Shown here one piece after another: positions 10,712-18,654 of a stretch of DNA of 44,005 nt. Made by a program: the position numbers and the translations under genes. Each line of letters begins with the position of its first letter. Within the stretch, counting starts at the first letter, position 1. Origin of the DNA: CAYSPT01 sp964432985 (lineage in GTDB: Bacteria; Muiribacteriota; CAYSPT01); contig CAYSPT010000042.1 in NCBI GenBank assembly GCA_964432985.1, positions 1-44,005 of the forward strand, in the 5' to 3' direction. The notes beneath the pieces are model-generated. The model was not told the origin of the DNA and did no database searches. It saw nothing but the letters and a program-made list of their open reading frames with translations.

Positions 10712-11376
10712 CCCGAAAAATACAGGCAAAACCAACTGAATTTTCCGGGTTAACGATACAGGAATCATATGACCGGTGGTCGGAGACCTACGACCTGGTC
10801 AATAACCGGACCAGGGACCTGGACGAGGAACTGACACTCAGTTCGAAGCGGTATTTCAAAGGCAAAAAGGTGGTCGAGCTTGGATGCGGTACGGGCAAAA
10901 ATACGGCCATCATTTGCCAGTGGGCGTCGTGGGTGTATGCGCTTGATTTCTCAGATAAGATGCTTACCAGAGCAAAAAAGCGGCTTCCCACCGACGCTAA
11001 GGTTCAGTTTATCAGGACGGACATTAAAAGAAAATGGCCCCTGGAATGCGAGACGGCAGATATATTACTCTGCAGCCTGGTGCTGGAACATATAGAGAAT
11101 TTACCTCACATCTTTGATGAAGCATTCAGGGTCCTGGACAAAAAGGGAGTATTCTGGATACGGGAGCTGCATCCATTTAAACAATACCTGGGATCCAGGG
11201 CCTGCTTCGTTGAGGATGACCAAAAGACGGAAATTGCCGCCTTTGTTCATCACATATCCGATTTTCTCCAGGCCGGAAAGGGAGCCGGTTTTCATCTCCT
11301 GGAGTTAACTGAGCACTGGCATGAGGATGAACGAGACCAGCCCCCCAGGTTGTTGTCCCTGTTATTTGAAAAATGA
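10672..11376 (+). CDS. Class I SAM-dependent methyltransferase
   Basis: A 234-residue Rossmann-fold methyltransferase of the Methyltransf_11/BioC-UbiE kind. Motif I is KKVVELGCGTGKNT (residues about 64-77), an acidic residue in VYALDFS follows motif I, motif II/III is ADILLCSLVLEHIENLP, and LDKKGVFWIRELHP follows. The substrate is not evident; ESYDRWSETYD at the N terminus is typical of small-molecule methyltransferases. The first ATG overlaps the upstream TPR gene by 40 bp; an in-frame GTG at 10699 is a plausible alternative, as neither has a strong SD. Confidence 0.88.
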   Translation: MENREIGNHVGDLTRKIQAKPTEFSGLTIQESYDRWSETYDLVNNRTRDLDEELTLSSKRYFKGKKVVELGCGTGKNTAIICQWASWVYALDFSDKMLTRAKKRLPTDAKVQFIRTDIKRKWPLECETADILLCSLVLEHIENLPHIFDEAFRVLDKKGVFWIRELHPFKQYLGSRACFVEDDQKTEIAAFVHHISDFLQAGKGAGFHLLELTEHWHEDERDQPPRLLSLLFEK

Positions 11377-11470
11377 TGTATAGTGGACAGGAGCAATTCA
11401 GCAGTATTTCTTGTGCAGTCAGGATACGGTTGCGGCCAGCCTGTTGCCCGGTGAAAGGGGAGTCATCCGT

Positions 11471-11893
11471 TTGAAAAAAGTCATTTCCGTGATTATCGGT
11501 GTCGGTGTGCTGTTTATCATTATCTGGGGCATGATGAAACTGTCCGAACCTTCCGTTGAGAAGATAATAGAGGAGATGTCCGTGAAGTTAAATGCCCAGC
11601 TGCCCATGATGGTAGATGGGGAAACCAGGCTGGACAGTGTCACTCCGGGAGAATCAAAATCATTCACTTACAATTATACCCTGGTCAAAGCCGAGGTTGA
11701 AAAGCTCAATCCGGGGGAGATGCGTGTCTTGCTCAAACCGATGGTGAAGAACAAAATCGCCTCCATTACCGAACTGAGAGCGTTGCTGGATGATGGTGTC
11801 ACTATTACCTATACCTACAACGACCGGAATGGCCGGTTGGTGACCAGCTTCGATCTGACCGCCGAGGACTACAGAAGTAAGCCGGCAGACTGA
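11471..11893 (+). CDS. Membrane-anchored small protein, function unknown
   Basis: A 140-residue protein with one N-terminal membrane segment (residues about 4-21, VISVIIGVGVLFIIIWGM) and a mixed alpha/beta extracytoplasmic domain. I do not recognise the family. The TTG start at 11471 is preceded by AAAGGGGAG at the right distance and gives a normal signal anchor; a longer frame from 11411 adds an unlikely Cys-containing leader. The SESKSFTYNYTL and ITYTYNDRNG parts suggest beta strands, as in small periplasmic domains. It is 27 bp from the downstream peptidase gene, so the two may be co-transcribed. Confidence 0.65.
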   Translation: MKKVISVIIGVGVLFIIIWGMMKLSEPSVEKIIEEMSVKLNAQLPMMVDGETRLDSVTPGESKSFTYNYTLVKAEVEKLNPGEMRVLLKPMVKNKIASITELRALLDDGVTITYTYNDRNGRLVTSFDLTAEDYRSKPAD

Positions 11894-11919
11894 GTGGCAC
11901 TGAACGAAAGAGGAACTTG

Positions 11920-12993
11920 ATGCCTGATACTAGTTATACAAAACACGACACCATTTTTCTGGAAGCTAATGGGAAGATCCGCCTTCTTACACAGATGTTT
12001 CCCATAAATGAAATAGAGGAAAAGAAAACATTTTTTAAAGATCCTCAGTACGTTCCCCGGTTCAAATATAACGATATTCCGTCAGGCTTGACCGCTCTCG
12101 CCTCCCGGCTCTCGGAGCTGGAATGCGGTAATGATGAGTTGGGCATGCTCTACGCCGGCGTCAGGGACTCGTTTCTGGCCAAAATAGCCATTCTTCAAAA
12201 CCGGGGCAACAGCGAAATTGTTCTTCACCACGCGAAAAGCCTGTTTGGCGAGGTGGATGACGTCTTGCTCGCTTCGGCCCTGGAGATTCTCGCCCGGCCG
12301 TTTGTCGACGGCGCTGCAGCCGAAAGGAATATCAGTTCTGTCCAGCTCAAGGAGATCTTTGAACAGGAACTGAAGGCGATGAAACTTGACGATTGGTCGG
12401 TGGAGTTGTCGCCGCGGTTTCTCATATCGGTCATCATTCCCCAAAAAGCATTATCCGTGACGCAGGACCGTTTTTTCTCCGCGAAAGAAGCCCGGCGGCT
12501 GGTGGTTCACGAGATCGGGGCACACGTTATCCGGGCGGTCAACGGTGCAATGCAGCCATATAAGATCTTTTCTATCGGTACCCCGCAGTATTCCGCCACT
12601 GAAGAGGGAGTGGCGGTGTTTTCCGAGTACCTGACGGATTTGCTCGATGAAAATGCCATGAGAAACTATGCCGGCCAGGTCGTCGGAGTCAGAGCCGCCA
12701 GGGAAGGGATGTCATTCAGGGAGACCTATTTTCATCTGAAAGAAACCGGGATAGAAGATGCAAGAGCGTGGCGAATTGCAGTGAGAGCTCATCGCGGCGG
12801 CGGCCTGGCGCGCGATCACATCTATTTAAAAGGGTACCTCGAGCTCAAGGAATTGTTCAAAAACGACCGCTCCGACCTGCCGTATCTTTTCGCCGGAAAA
12901 GTCAACGCCAGTGATGTCGGACTGGTTAAGAGGCTCATCAAAGACGGGGAATTGCGCGATCTTGATTATGTTCCCTCGTTTTTAGCCGGATAA
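11920..12993 (+). CDS. DUF1704 / QEGLA-type metallopeptidase (MATCAP-related)
   Basis: A 357-residue protein of the DUF1704 group, formerly named flavohemoglobin expression-modulating QEGLA protein. Eukaryotic relatives (MATCAP/KIAA0895) are tyrosine carboxypeptidases that act on tubulin. The zinc motif HEIGAH (197-202) supplies two His and a Glu. The downstream TEEGVAVFSE (227-236) matches the QEGLA motif with Gln replaced by Glu and supplies the third ligand, likely Glu229. GTPQYSATEEG spacing is as in the family. It is predicted cytoplasmic, and its bacterial substrate is unknown. ATG 11920 has AGAGG six bases upstream; an adjacent TTG at 11917 is less likely. Confidence 0.85.
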   Translation: MPDTSYTKHDTIFLEANGKIRLLTQMFPINEIEEKKTFFKDPQYVPRFKYNDIPSGLTALASRLSELECGNDELGMLYAGVRDSFLAKIAILQNRGNSEIVLHHAKSLFGEVDDVLLASALEILARPFVDGAAAERNISSVQLKEIFEQELKAMKLDDWSVELSPRFLISVIIPQKALSVTQDRFFSAKEARRLVVHEIGAHVIRAVNGAMQPYKIFSIGTPQYSATEEGVAVFSEYLTDLLDENAMRNYAGQVVGVRAAREGMSFRETYFHLKETGIEDARAWRIAVRAHRGGGLARDHIYLKGYLELKELFKNDRSDLPYLFAGKVNASDVGLVKRLIKDGELRDLDYVPSFLAG

Positions 12994-13054
12994 TCGACCA
13001 TTAATCTCCTCCGGCTCGATAAATTGTAAACGGGTCCGCAGCCTGAACCCGGCC

Positions 13055-13447
13055 TTACACCAATCCGGTCAGCCAGACGAGCAGCACCACCAGAAGCGCG
13101 GCCTTCTTTATCGAGGGATGGCCTGTGCAGAGAGGGATCCTGCCCGCTGACAGAAAACAGATCATGACGGCCAGCAGCGGCAGGGCGAAGGGATTCAACT
13201 CCACCGCATCACGCAGCCTTAACTGTCCCGCTCGCAGCAGGGCCCGTGTAGTCCCGCACCCGGGACAGGGAACAGCGGTCACCGCCCGAAACGGGCACAG
13301 GGTATGGCGGGGAAGCAGGGTGGCCAGATCAAATCCAGCGGCAAACCAGCAGACAGAAGACAGGCCGATAACTACAAGAACAATGGAAATCCCTGTTTTT
13401 AACACCCGGTCGGACTTTCTAACCCGATCGAATTTGACTTTCCCCAT
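13055..13447 (-). CDS. DUF2752 membrane protein
   Basis: A 130-residue protein with three hydrophobic segments (about 17-38, 85-102 and 112-129). The DUF2752 signature CPFRAVTAVPCPGCGTTRALL sits around residues 51-71 with three cysteines. The function of this family is unknown. It follows the DUF4234 gene after 7 bp, and both are small multi-pass membrane proteins, so they form one operon and may act together. The upstream CCTCTC lacks a convincing SD, which fits translational coupling. Confidence 0.85.
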   Translation of the reverse strand: MGKVKFDRVRKSDRVLKTGISIVLVVIGLSSVCWFAAGFDLATLLPRHTLCPFRAVTAVPCPGCGTTRALLRAGQLRLRDAVELNPFALPLLAVMICFLSAGRIPLCTGHPSIKKAALLVVLLVWLTGLV

Positions 13448-13454
13448 GAGAGGT

Positions 13455-13883
13455 TCACACCACCAGCTTGTTGATCTCAGCCTGGTGAATGCAGTCGACG
13501 ATGATGGTCAGGGCAAAGGTGGACACAACCACGCTGATAACAGGTAGGTTTTCGAATACTGGTTTGCCCTGGCGCCGTTGTATCTCCACGATGGCGGATC
13601 CCATTTTGTACTGGTAAAAGATGTGGTAGATACCACAGGTCACGATTGACAGGAGTACCCAGGTAAAAAATTCGAACTCCTGCCGCCCCAACAGATCGTT
13701 GCATGCTTCCATTTGCCGGAAGTTCCAGTAAATGTTGAACAGGCCGCAGGTCACGAGTGTCAGGAGCAGGAAGGCCGGCGTGCTGATGAAATGATGATAG
13801 TACATGTCCTTTTGCCCCGTGGGCGTGTGCGATACGGGCGGGTTACCCTCCGTCTGGTGCGTGCCGTCATCGTTGTAAACCAT
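13455..13883 (-). CDS. DUF4234 membrane protein
   Basis: A 142-residue protein with a polar N terminus and three hydrophobic segments. The paired motifs LVTCGLFNIYWNFRQM and IVTCGIYHIFYQYKMG are typical of DUF4234, a family of unknown role. GAGGGA precedes the ATG at 13883. It is the first gene of the DUF4234-DUF2752 pair and is divergent from the class V aminotransferase gene. Confidence 0.82.
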   Translation of the reverse strand: MVYNDDGTHQTEGNPPVSHTPTGQKDMYYHHFISTPAFLLLTLVTCGLFNIYWNFRQMEACNDLLGRQEFEFFTWVLLSIVTCGIYHIFYQYKMGSAIVEIQRRQGKPVFENLPVISVVVSTFALTIIVDCIHQAEINKLVV

Positions 13884-14032
13884 AGCGCATCCCTCGCAAT
13901 TCTTGGCCCGCTTTTTTCACGAGCTTGCCTGTTGCGGACGGCAACTCATGAAATAAGCGAGGTCGTACGTATCTTCAATAATACGATACAAGCGGTTGTC
14001 CGAACAAGTGCCCAATTTCTATTCTTCTGCCC

Positions 14033-14062
14033 TTGTCTCATCCACCTCAGACTTATTACAAT
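14033..14062 (+). promoter_or_regulatory. Possible promoter of the aminotransferase gene
   Basis: TTGTCT (14033-14038, 4/6), an 18-bp spacer and TACAAT (14057-14062, 5/6) lie 23 bp before the ATG at 14086. Confidence 0.35.
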
Positions 14063-14085
14063 GCTGCTATGAACGGAGTGAATAA

Positions 14086-15237
14086 ATGGTTGACTGGCAG
14101 AAAATAAGGGAAGATTTTCCGGTAACCGGCAGGGGCGCTTATTTTATCAGTGCCGGGATGTCGCCGCTCCCCACACCGGTGTTCCGGCACATCGTAGCTG
14201 GGTACCGTGCCCTCAATGAAGAGGGAGACATCGGTTGGCATGAAGACTGCAAACGTAATAAGATCCTTAGAGAAACAATTGGCCGGCTCATCAATGCGTC
14301 CGGCGAAGACGTCACCTTCACCCAGAACTCGTCTCTTTCCATGTCCATCGTTGCTCTGTCACTAAAACAGCGGCACGGTAAGGGGTTCAACGTGGTTTCC
14401 ATGCTGGACGAATTCCCGGCAACCACGGTTCCTTTGGAATACCAGGACATAGAGGTACGCTATGTGAAGCCAGTCAACGGCCGCTATCCTGTGGAAGCTG
14501 TCCTGGAAAAAGTGAACAGGCAAACGGTGGCGGTGGTGACGTCCTTCGTGCAATACGCCACCGGTTTCCGGCAAAACCTGGCGGTACTGGGGCACGAGCT
14601 TGAGAAGCGCGGAATAATCTTTGTCGTCAACACCACCCAGGGTTTCCCGCTGTTTCCCATTGACGTGGCTGCCATGCGTATCGACGCTCTGACCGCTTCG
14701 GCTCACAAATGGGGATTCGCCGGTCATATCGGGGCGGTATTCTACACATCGGCGGAGTTCCGCCAGCGGTACCCTTCACCCATGGCCGGCTGGCAGTCGG
14801 TCAAACCCGACGAGGGACAGTCCATATACACCGGAAAAGGCCGTCCGCTCAATCTGAAGGAAACTGCCGAACAATACTCGTTTGGAACGATCAATCTCCA
14901 GACGGTGAACGCCCTGGCAGTCTCACTCGGTTACCTGGAGAACATTGGTTTCGAGGCCATCCGTGAGCGTTTGTTCGAGCTTGGAGACTACCTGGTGGAG
15001 GGCTTGACCTCGCTTGGGGTAAACCTGATCACTCCGGTGGAAAGCCGCAGTGAGCGGTCAGCCATCACCTCGTTCCGCCTAGCTGACCGTACCGCCGCTC
15101 TAGCCTCGTTTCTGCGTGGCGAAGGAATCTATGTGTCTTACCGCAACGGAAACGTGAGGGTGGCTGTCAATATTTTCAATAACCGCGAGGACATCGACCG
15201 GCTGTTCGCTGTCATCCGCCGGTACCTGAACCCGTAA
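14086..15237 (+). CDS. Aminotransferase class V / cysteine-desulfurase-like PLP protein
   Basis: A 383-residue fold-type I PLP protein related to class V aminotransferases such as SufS/CsdA and isopenicillin-N epimerase. The Schiff-base lysine is Lys208 in TASAHKWGFAG. TFTQNSSLSMS (78-88) is the phosphate-binding region, and GFRQNL and the C-terminal small domain fit the family. The usual VDxxQ motif, whose Asp contacts the PLP ring nitrogen, reads VNTTQ (181-185), so Asn182 replaces Asp. No desulfurase cysteine loop is evident. A role in cysteine desulfuration is therefore doubtful; racemase, lyase or epimerase activity is possible. GGAGTG precedes the ATG. A perfect 12-bp hairpin overlaps its stop. 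Confidence 0.8.
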   Translation: MVDWQKIREDFPVTGRGAYFISAGMSPLPTPVFRHIVAGYRALNEEGDIGWHEDCKRNKILRETIGRLINASGEDVTFTQNSSLSMSIVALSLKQRHGKGFNVVSMLDEFPATTVPLEYQDIEVRYVKPVNGRYPVEAVLEKVNRQTVAVVTSFVQYATGFRQNLAVLGHELEKRGIIFVVNTTQGFPLFPIDVAAMRIDALTASAHKWGFAGHIGAVFYTSAEFRQRYPSPMAGWQSVKPDEGQSIYTGKGRPLNLKETAEQYSFGTINLQTVNALAVSLGYLENIGFEAIRERLFELGDYLVEGLTSLGVNLITPVESRSERSAITSFRLADRTAALASFLRGEGIYVSYRNGNVRVAVNIFNNREDIDRLFAVIRRYLNP

Positions 15238-15266
15238 ATTGCAGTAGTCCTCTGCTGCAATTTACG
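15233..15266 (+). terminator. Hairpin over the aminotransferase stop codon
   Basis: A 12-bp perfect stem pairs CGTAAATTGCAG (15233-15244) with CTGCAATTTACG (15255-15266) around a 10-nt loop. It contains the TAA stop (15235-15237). There is no T-tract after it, so it may protect the 3' end or attenuate readthrough into the next gene more than terminate. Confidence 0.45.
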
Positions 15267-15317
15267 GATTAATAAATAGTGCGTGGTATGATGCAGCATG
15301 GGAAAGGGACCGGTACC

Positions 15318-16103
15318 ATGACAACACTGGCCGTCAGTGTGGGGAGTGAAGAGCTCGAAGCCGGTGCCGGTTTCTGCCGTGCGGAAGGTATCGGCATGGA
15401 AGTGACGGAGTTTGCCCGTCCCGGTATTCTCGATAAAGGCCTTTCCGAAGCGATAGACCGGCTCGCCGGGATCATGGACGGTCTCAGCCCGGTTATCGTC
15501 CATGGGCCTATTTTTGAGCTGGTGGTGACCAGCCTGGACCCGGCCATAGTGCAGGTGTGCCGGGACCGTCACACGGCGGCTCTCAAAGCCGCTGCTTCCG
15601 TTGGGGCGTCCATTTATGTCGCCCACACCAATTACACTCCGATTATCCTGAATCCTTCCTACCGCAATCAGTTCACCCGGAGAATGCTCGATTTCTGGCT
15701 GCCGTTGGCCGACTGGGCAGGGGACCACGGTATTATCATCTCACTGGAGAACCTCTGGGAGCCCGGGCCCGGGATTCAAGCGGACATTATCGAGAAAGCC
15801 GCTCATCCCAACCTGAAAGCCACCCTTGATAACGGTCACGTACTGGTATTTTCGGACATTCCTTCGCCCCGGTGGGTTGACCGGTTGCACGAGAACCTGG
15901 TCCACTGCCATCTCCATGATAATTCAGGGCGGCTCGACGAGCACCTGGCAATAGGTGAGGGAGCGGAGCAGTGGTCCGAGCTTATCGGCGCCCTTCTCGC
16001 CCGGGCGCCGGACGCCATGCTGGTGAGCGAGTGCACCGGTCTCGAGGCCAACCGAAAAAGCCTTCTTCGCCTGCGGAGGATGTTGAAGGAGCATTCTTGT
16101 TAG
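15318..16103 (+). CDS. Sugar phosphate isomerase/epimerase-like TIM barrel (AP endonuclease 2 fold)
   Basis: A 261-residue protein of the xylose-isomerase-like TIM-barrel superfamily. Likely metal ligands are in ISLENLWEP (Glu), TLDNGHVLVF (Asp and His), HCHLHDNSGRLDEHLAIGEG (His/Asp/Glu) and VSECTG (Glu). The pattern fits hydroxypyruvate isomerase/IolE-like enzymes that use Mn, Mg or Zn, but the sugar is unknown. ATG 15318 has AAAGGGA eight bases upstream; a longer GTG-initiated frame from 15279 lacks a good SD. It lies 80 bp after the aminotransferase and may be co-transcribed with it. Confidence 0.82.
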   Translation: MTTLAVSVGSEELEAGAGFCRAEGIGMEVTEFARPGILDKGLSEAIDRLAGIMDGLSPVIVHGPIFELVVTSLDPAIVQVCRDRHTAALKAAASVGASIYVAHTNYTPIILNPSYRNQFTRRMLDFWLPLADWAGDHGIIISLENLWEPGPGIQADIIEKAAHPNLKATLDNGHVLVFSDIPSPRWVDRLHENLVHCHLHDNSGRLDEHLAIGEGAEQWSELIGALLARAPDAMLVSECTGLEANRKSLLRLRRMLKEHSC

Positions 16104-16163
16104 AAAGGCATTCTTCTGGTTTGAACAGCTACCTGGTCCGCTGTGGCGTCCCGGTTTAATCTT

Positions 16164-16262
16164 CGCTTTCTTCCGCTTCTTCGAGGGAACCAGATGACAA
16201 CATCACTATTGGGGATCTCCGCTTTCTTCTGCTTCTTCAAGGGAAGAAGATGACAACATCAC
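16164..16262 (-). repeat. Duplicated 3' coding end of the exported-protein gene (56-bp offset)
   Basis: 43 bp at 16220-16262 recur at 16164-16206 with about four changes. Read on the minus strand, copy 1 encodes the C terminus of the gene at 16206-16775 (VMLSSSSLEEAEESGDPQ, stop). Copy 2, which follows the stop, encodes VMLSSGSLEEAEESED and its own TAA. This is the third case of the same arrangement in the window. Confidence 0.9.
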
Positions 16263-16775
16263 CCTTGTTTTCGGCGGTATCGTCAGATAAAGCCGCGTGC
16301 TTTTGATCCGGTATGTGTCAAAGGTGAGGGAATACGTTTTGAAGAGCGTTTGCAGAATGAATACCAGGACTCTGTCGTCCCCGGCGTTTTTTAATAGTTC
16401 TTCGCGTTTGACGGCGGGAATCTCTTCCATCTGCTCGAAGGAGACAATCAAGGCAGGAATGATGCCTACCTCCAGCGCCACTTCGTTGATGTCAAATCCG
16501 GCTTCCTCGATAATCGGTTTATACCGTGCCAGATTGCCCAGCACCTCTATCGCTTTCTCCGTAGTCCAGTCCTGGACTTCAGCAAATGTCTCCCCGGCGT
16601 CAGAGAACTTTTCTCTCATCACCTCGGTGACTTTTTCGGTGGCGGAACCCGCTTTCTCCTTCATATCTTCCCACAACCCGGCAGTGACCACCACGCTGCT
16701 ATCCTCAGCCGCTTCAGAACAGGGGATTACCGCTATCAGGCAGCACAGAGCTACCAGGCATATGAATATCTTCAT
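16206..16775 (-). CDS. Exported protein of unknown function
   Basis: A 189-residue protein with a signal peptide (residues 1-22, MKIFICLVALCCLIAVIPCSEA; a cysteine at 19 makes a lipoprotein conceivable but the lipobox is poor). The mature part starts with amphipathic helices (WEDMKEKAGSATEKVTEVMREK) like those of LEA-type or apolipoprotein-like helices, followed by a compact region (IIEEAGFDINEVALEVGIIPALIVSFEQ) and a strand-rich end. I do not recognise the family. The ATG at 16775 has a perfect AGGAGG. The C terminus is part of the duplicated 3' end. Confidence 0.72.
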   Translation of the reverse strand: MKIFICLVALCCLIAVIPCSEAAEDSSVVVTAGLWEDMKEKAGSATEKVTEVMREKFSDAGETFAEVQDWTTEKAIEVLGNLARYKPIIEEAGFDINEVALEVGIIPALIVSFEQMEEIPAVKREELLKNAGDDRVLVFILQTLFKTYSLTFDTYRIKSTRLYLTIPPKTRVMLSSSSLEEAEESGDPQ

Positions 16776-16856
16776 TGATCTTTCCTCCTCGCCGTAATCA
16801 GTGTATCATAAGCGTATACGGAAGCAAATGAGCCTGCCCATAGGGAGAGCGGTACC

Positions 16857-17024
16857 ATGAACGAGAAATCGATATGTACCTGCGGTACCATGAATGGTAC
16901 GGGTCGGTGTTTTTCATCATGCAGAAAAAGGACTGAGCGACGGGGACAAGTCCCAGAGATATACGCAGCACCTGGTCATTTGACAGAAGCTGACAGCAGT
17001 GGGTATAGTGGTGCATCCCCATAG
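16857..17024 (+). CDS. Possible small cysteine-containing ORF
   Basis: A 55-codon frame starts at ATG 16857 with GGGAGAG seven bases upstream and ends with TAG at 17022-17024. The product begins MNEKSICTCGTMNGTGRCFSS and has four cysteines in the first 26 residues, then a basic CRKRTERR stretch. The paired cysteines could bind a metal, but no family is recognised. It is the only coding candidate in the 320-bp gap 16776-17095. A GCGGTACCATGAA 13-mer occurs twice, at 16849 and 16885, the first time over the start codon. Confidence 0.32.
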   Translation: MNEKSICTCGTMNGTGRCFSSCRKRTERRGQVPEIYAAPGHLTEADSSGYSGASP

Positions 17025-17095
17025 AATTCCTGTACCGCCGGACTATGGGACGGGGTATCGATGGTGAGCTTTAATAAGCGGGGAATAAACCAGGT

Positions 17096-17731
17096 ATGAC
17101 CGTAAAGAAACCAGTTTTTGTCACTATTGTCATTGGCAGCCTCCTGTTGGCGGCGGGCTGTGCCTGGCAGAGTAAAGCCCGGCTGGAAAAAATAACAGGA
17201 CTGTATCACACGGGGAAACATGAAGCGGCCCTGGAGGCGATAAAGAAGTACACTGCTGACTTCCCGGATGACGATATGGGCTGGACGCTTCAGGGCAATA
17301 TGCTGGACGAAATGGGGCAGCTTGGCCCGGCTCGTGTGGCGCATGAAAAGGCATTGTCCATCAACGCGGACAGTTTTCAGTCGCTCACTTCCCTGGGGGT
17401 GATTTTCCGTAAAGAAGGCGATTACGACCAGGCCACGGAGTGCTATGAAAAAGCTATACATCTCAACCCGCACTATGCACAGGCCTATTCGAGCCTGGCG
17501 ATAATCGAGCTCAAACGAAACAATGATGCCAGGGCGCTTGAGTACGCCAGGAAAGCATTCGAGCTGGACAAAACAGATCCGGTGGTGGTGGCCAACCTGG
17601 CGGTAACGTGTCATTACAATGGTCTTAAGGACGAGCGGGACAAGTATACTGGTATCGCTGAAAGTCAAGGGTACCATGGCATCGCAACTCTCCACCAGCT
17701 GTACCAGGGAGAGCTGACCATAAGGGATTAA
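17096..17731 (+). CDS. TPR-repeat lipoprotein
   Basis: A 211-residue protein with a lipoprotein signal: basic start MTVKK, hydrophobic core, lipobox LLAAGC with Cys22 as the lipidation site. At least four tetratricopeptide repeats follow, for example AALEAIKKYTADFPDD, LGPARVAHEKALSINADS, YDQATECYEKAIHLNPHY and ARALEYARKAFELDKTDP. It is predicted to sit on the outer face of the membrane as an assembly or docking protein. The cupin gene starts 14 bp after its stop with its own AAAGGAGG, which suggests one transcript. Confidence 0.87.
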   Translation: MTVKKPVFVTIVIGSLLLAAGCAWQSKARLEKITGLYHTGKHEAALEAIKKYTADFPDDDMGWTLQGNMLDEMGQLGPARVAHEKALSINADSFQSLTSLGVIFRKEGDYDQATECYEKAIHLNPHYAQAYSSLAIIELKRNNDARALEYARKAFELDKTDPVVVANLAVTCHYNGLKDERDKYTGIAESQGYHGIATLHQLYQGELTIRD

Positions 17732-17745
17732 AGGAGGAAACGGTA

Positions 17746-18018
17746 ATGAGAATAAAACTGGATATAAACCCGGGGCAGGAAAAACTCGACGAACTTGGTG
17801 TTACCGACTGGCCTATCTGGGAGAAAGAAGTGTCTGAATTCCCCTGGCATTACGATCAGACTGAAACCTGTTACATCCTCGCAGGACTGGTCATCGTTAC
17901 CCCGGAAGGGGAGGGACCGGTGGAGGTAAGCGCCGGCGACCTGGTGACGTTTCCTGCCGGGATGTCCTGCACCTGGAAGATCCTGGAAAATGTCCGCAAG
18001 CACTACCGGTTCGAGTAA
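17746..18018 (+). CDS. Small cupin protein (DUF861-like)
   Basis: A 90-residue single-domain cupin. WHYDQTETCYILAGLVIVTPEG carries the first cupin motif and VSAGDLVTFPAGMSCTWKILENVRKHYRF the second, as in DUF861/EutQ-like cupins. The usual metal-binding His pair is not complete, so catalysis is unclear. AAAGGAGG lies eight bases before the ATG. Confidence 0.85.
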   Translation: MRIKLDINPGQEKLDELGVTDWPIWEKEVSEFPWHYDQTETCYILAGLVIVTPEGEGPVEVSAGDLVTFPAGMSCTWKILENVRKHYRFE

Positions 18019-18083
18019 GGAGACTCCTCGAAGATACTGGTAAACACGTCTCACGGGGTAATTCTAGAAATGAGACAACCAAA

Positions 18084-18533
18084 GTGAACACGTGTATCTT
18101 TTGTGATATCCTGCAGGGCAGGCAGCCGGCCAGTTTCGTTTTTCGGGATGAAACGGTTGCCGCTTTCATGGACATCCAGCCGGTTAATCCCGGCCACCTG
18201 CTGGTCATACCCGTAAGCCACGCCGTCGGGCTCGAGGACCTTGACGGGCAGACTGCAGCACATATGTTCCGGGTAGCGAAGCGTCTCGCCGGCGCTCTGA
18301 GAAGAAGCGATCTCCGGTGTGAGGGAATCAACCTGTTTCTGGCTGATGGCGAGGCGGCTTTTCAGGAGGTTTTCCACGTTCACCTCCATGTCATTCCCCG
18401 GTTCGAGGGAGACGGATTCGGGCTCACGTTTGCTGAGGACTATCACCAGCGCCCACCGCGCGGGGAACTGGAAACACAGGCGGCAAACATAGGTCGTGGT
18501 CTGAAACAATTGCTGAAAGAGATCCGACAGTGA
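18084..18533 (+). CDS. HIT-family nucleotide hydrolase/transferase
   Basis: A 149-residue HIT protein. The histidine triad HVHLHVIPR is at residues 98-106, with His100 and His102 in the active-site triplet. CIFCDIL (4-10) is half of the zinc-binding pair of Hint-type members. AFMDIQPVNPGHLLVIP (27-43) is a family hallmark. It probably cleaves AMP-linked phosphoramidates or adenylyl compounds in the cytoplasm. GTG at 18084 is chosen because it puts NTCIFC at the usual place; the SD is weak. Confidence 0.92.
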   Translation: MNTCIFCDILQGRQPASFVFRDETVAAFMDIQPVNPGHLLVIPVSHAVGLEDLDGQTAAHMFRVAKRLAGALRRSDLRCEGINLFLADGEAAFQEVFHVHLHVIPRFEGDGFGLTFAEDYHQRPPRGELETQAANIGRGLKQLLKEIRQ

Positions 18534-18546
18534 AAGGAGTTATCAC

Positions 18547-18654
18547 ATGATGAATAGTAAACGTATGATGAATAGTAAACGTATGATGAATAGTAAACGT
18601 ATGATAAATAGTAAACGTATGATAAATAGTAAACGTATGATAAATAGCACACGC
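18547..18654 (+). repeat. Six 18-bp tandem repeats at a gene start
   Basis: Six direct copies of an 18-bp unit (ATGATGAATAGTAAACGT). Copies 1-3 are identical, 4 and 5 share one change (ATGATAAAT...), and copy 6 has further changes. They begin exactly at the start codon of the AsmA-like gene and encode (MMNSKR)3 (MINSKR)2 MINSTR. Confidence 0.97.

Noticed and set aside
12984..13016. Bidirectional terminator between the peptidase and DUF2752 genes
   Set aside because: The 7-bp AGCCGGA/TCCGGCT stem has a 19-nt loop and no T-run on either side, too weak to call.
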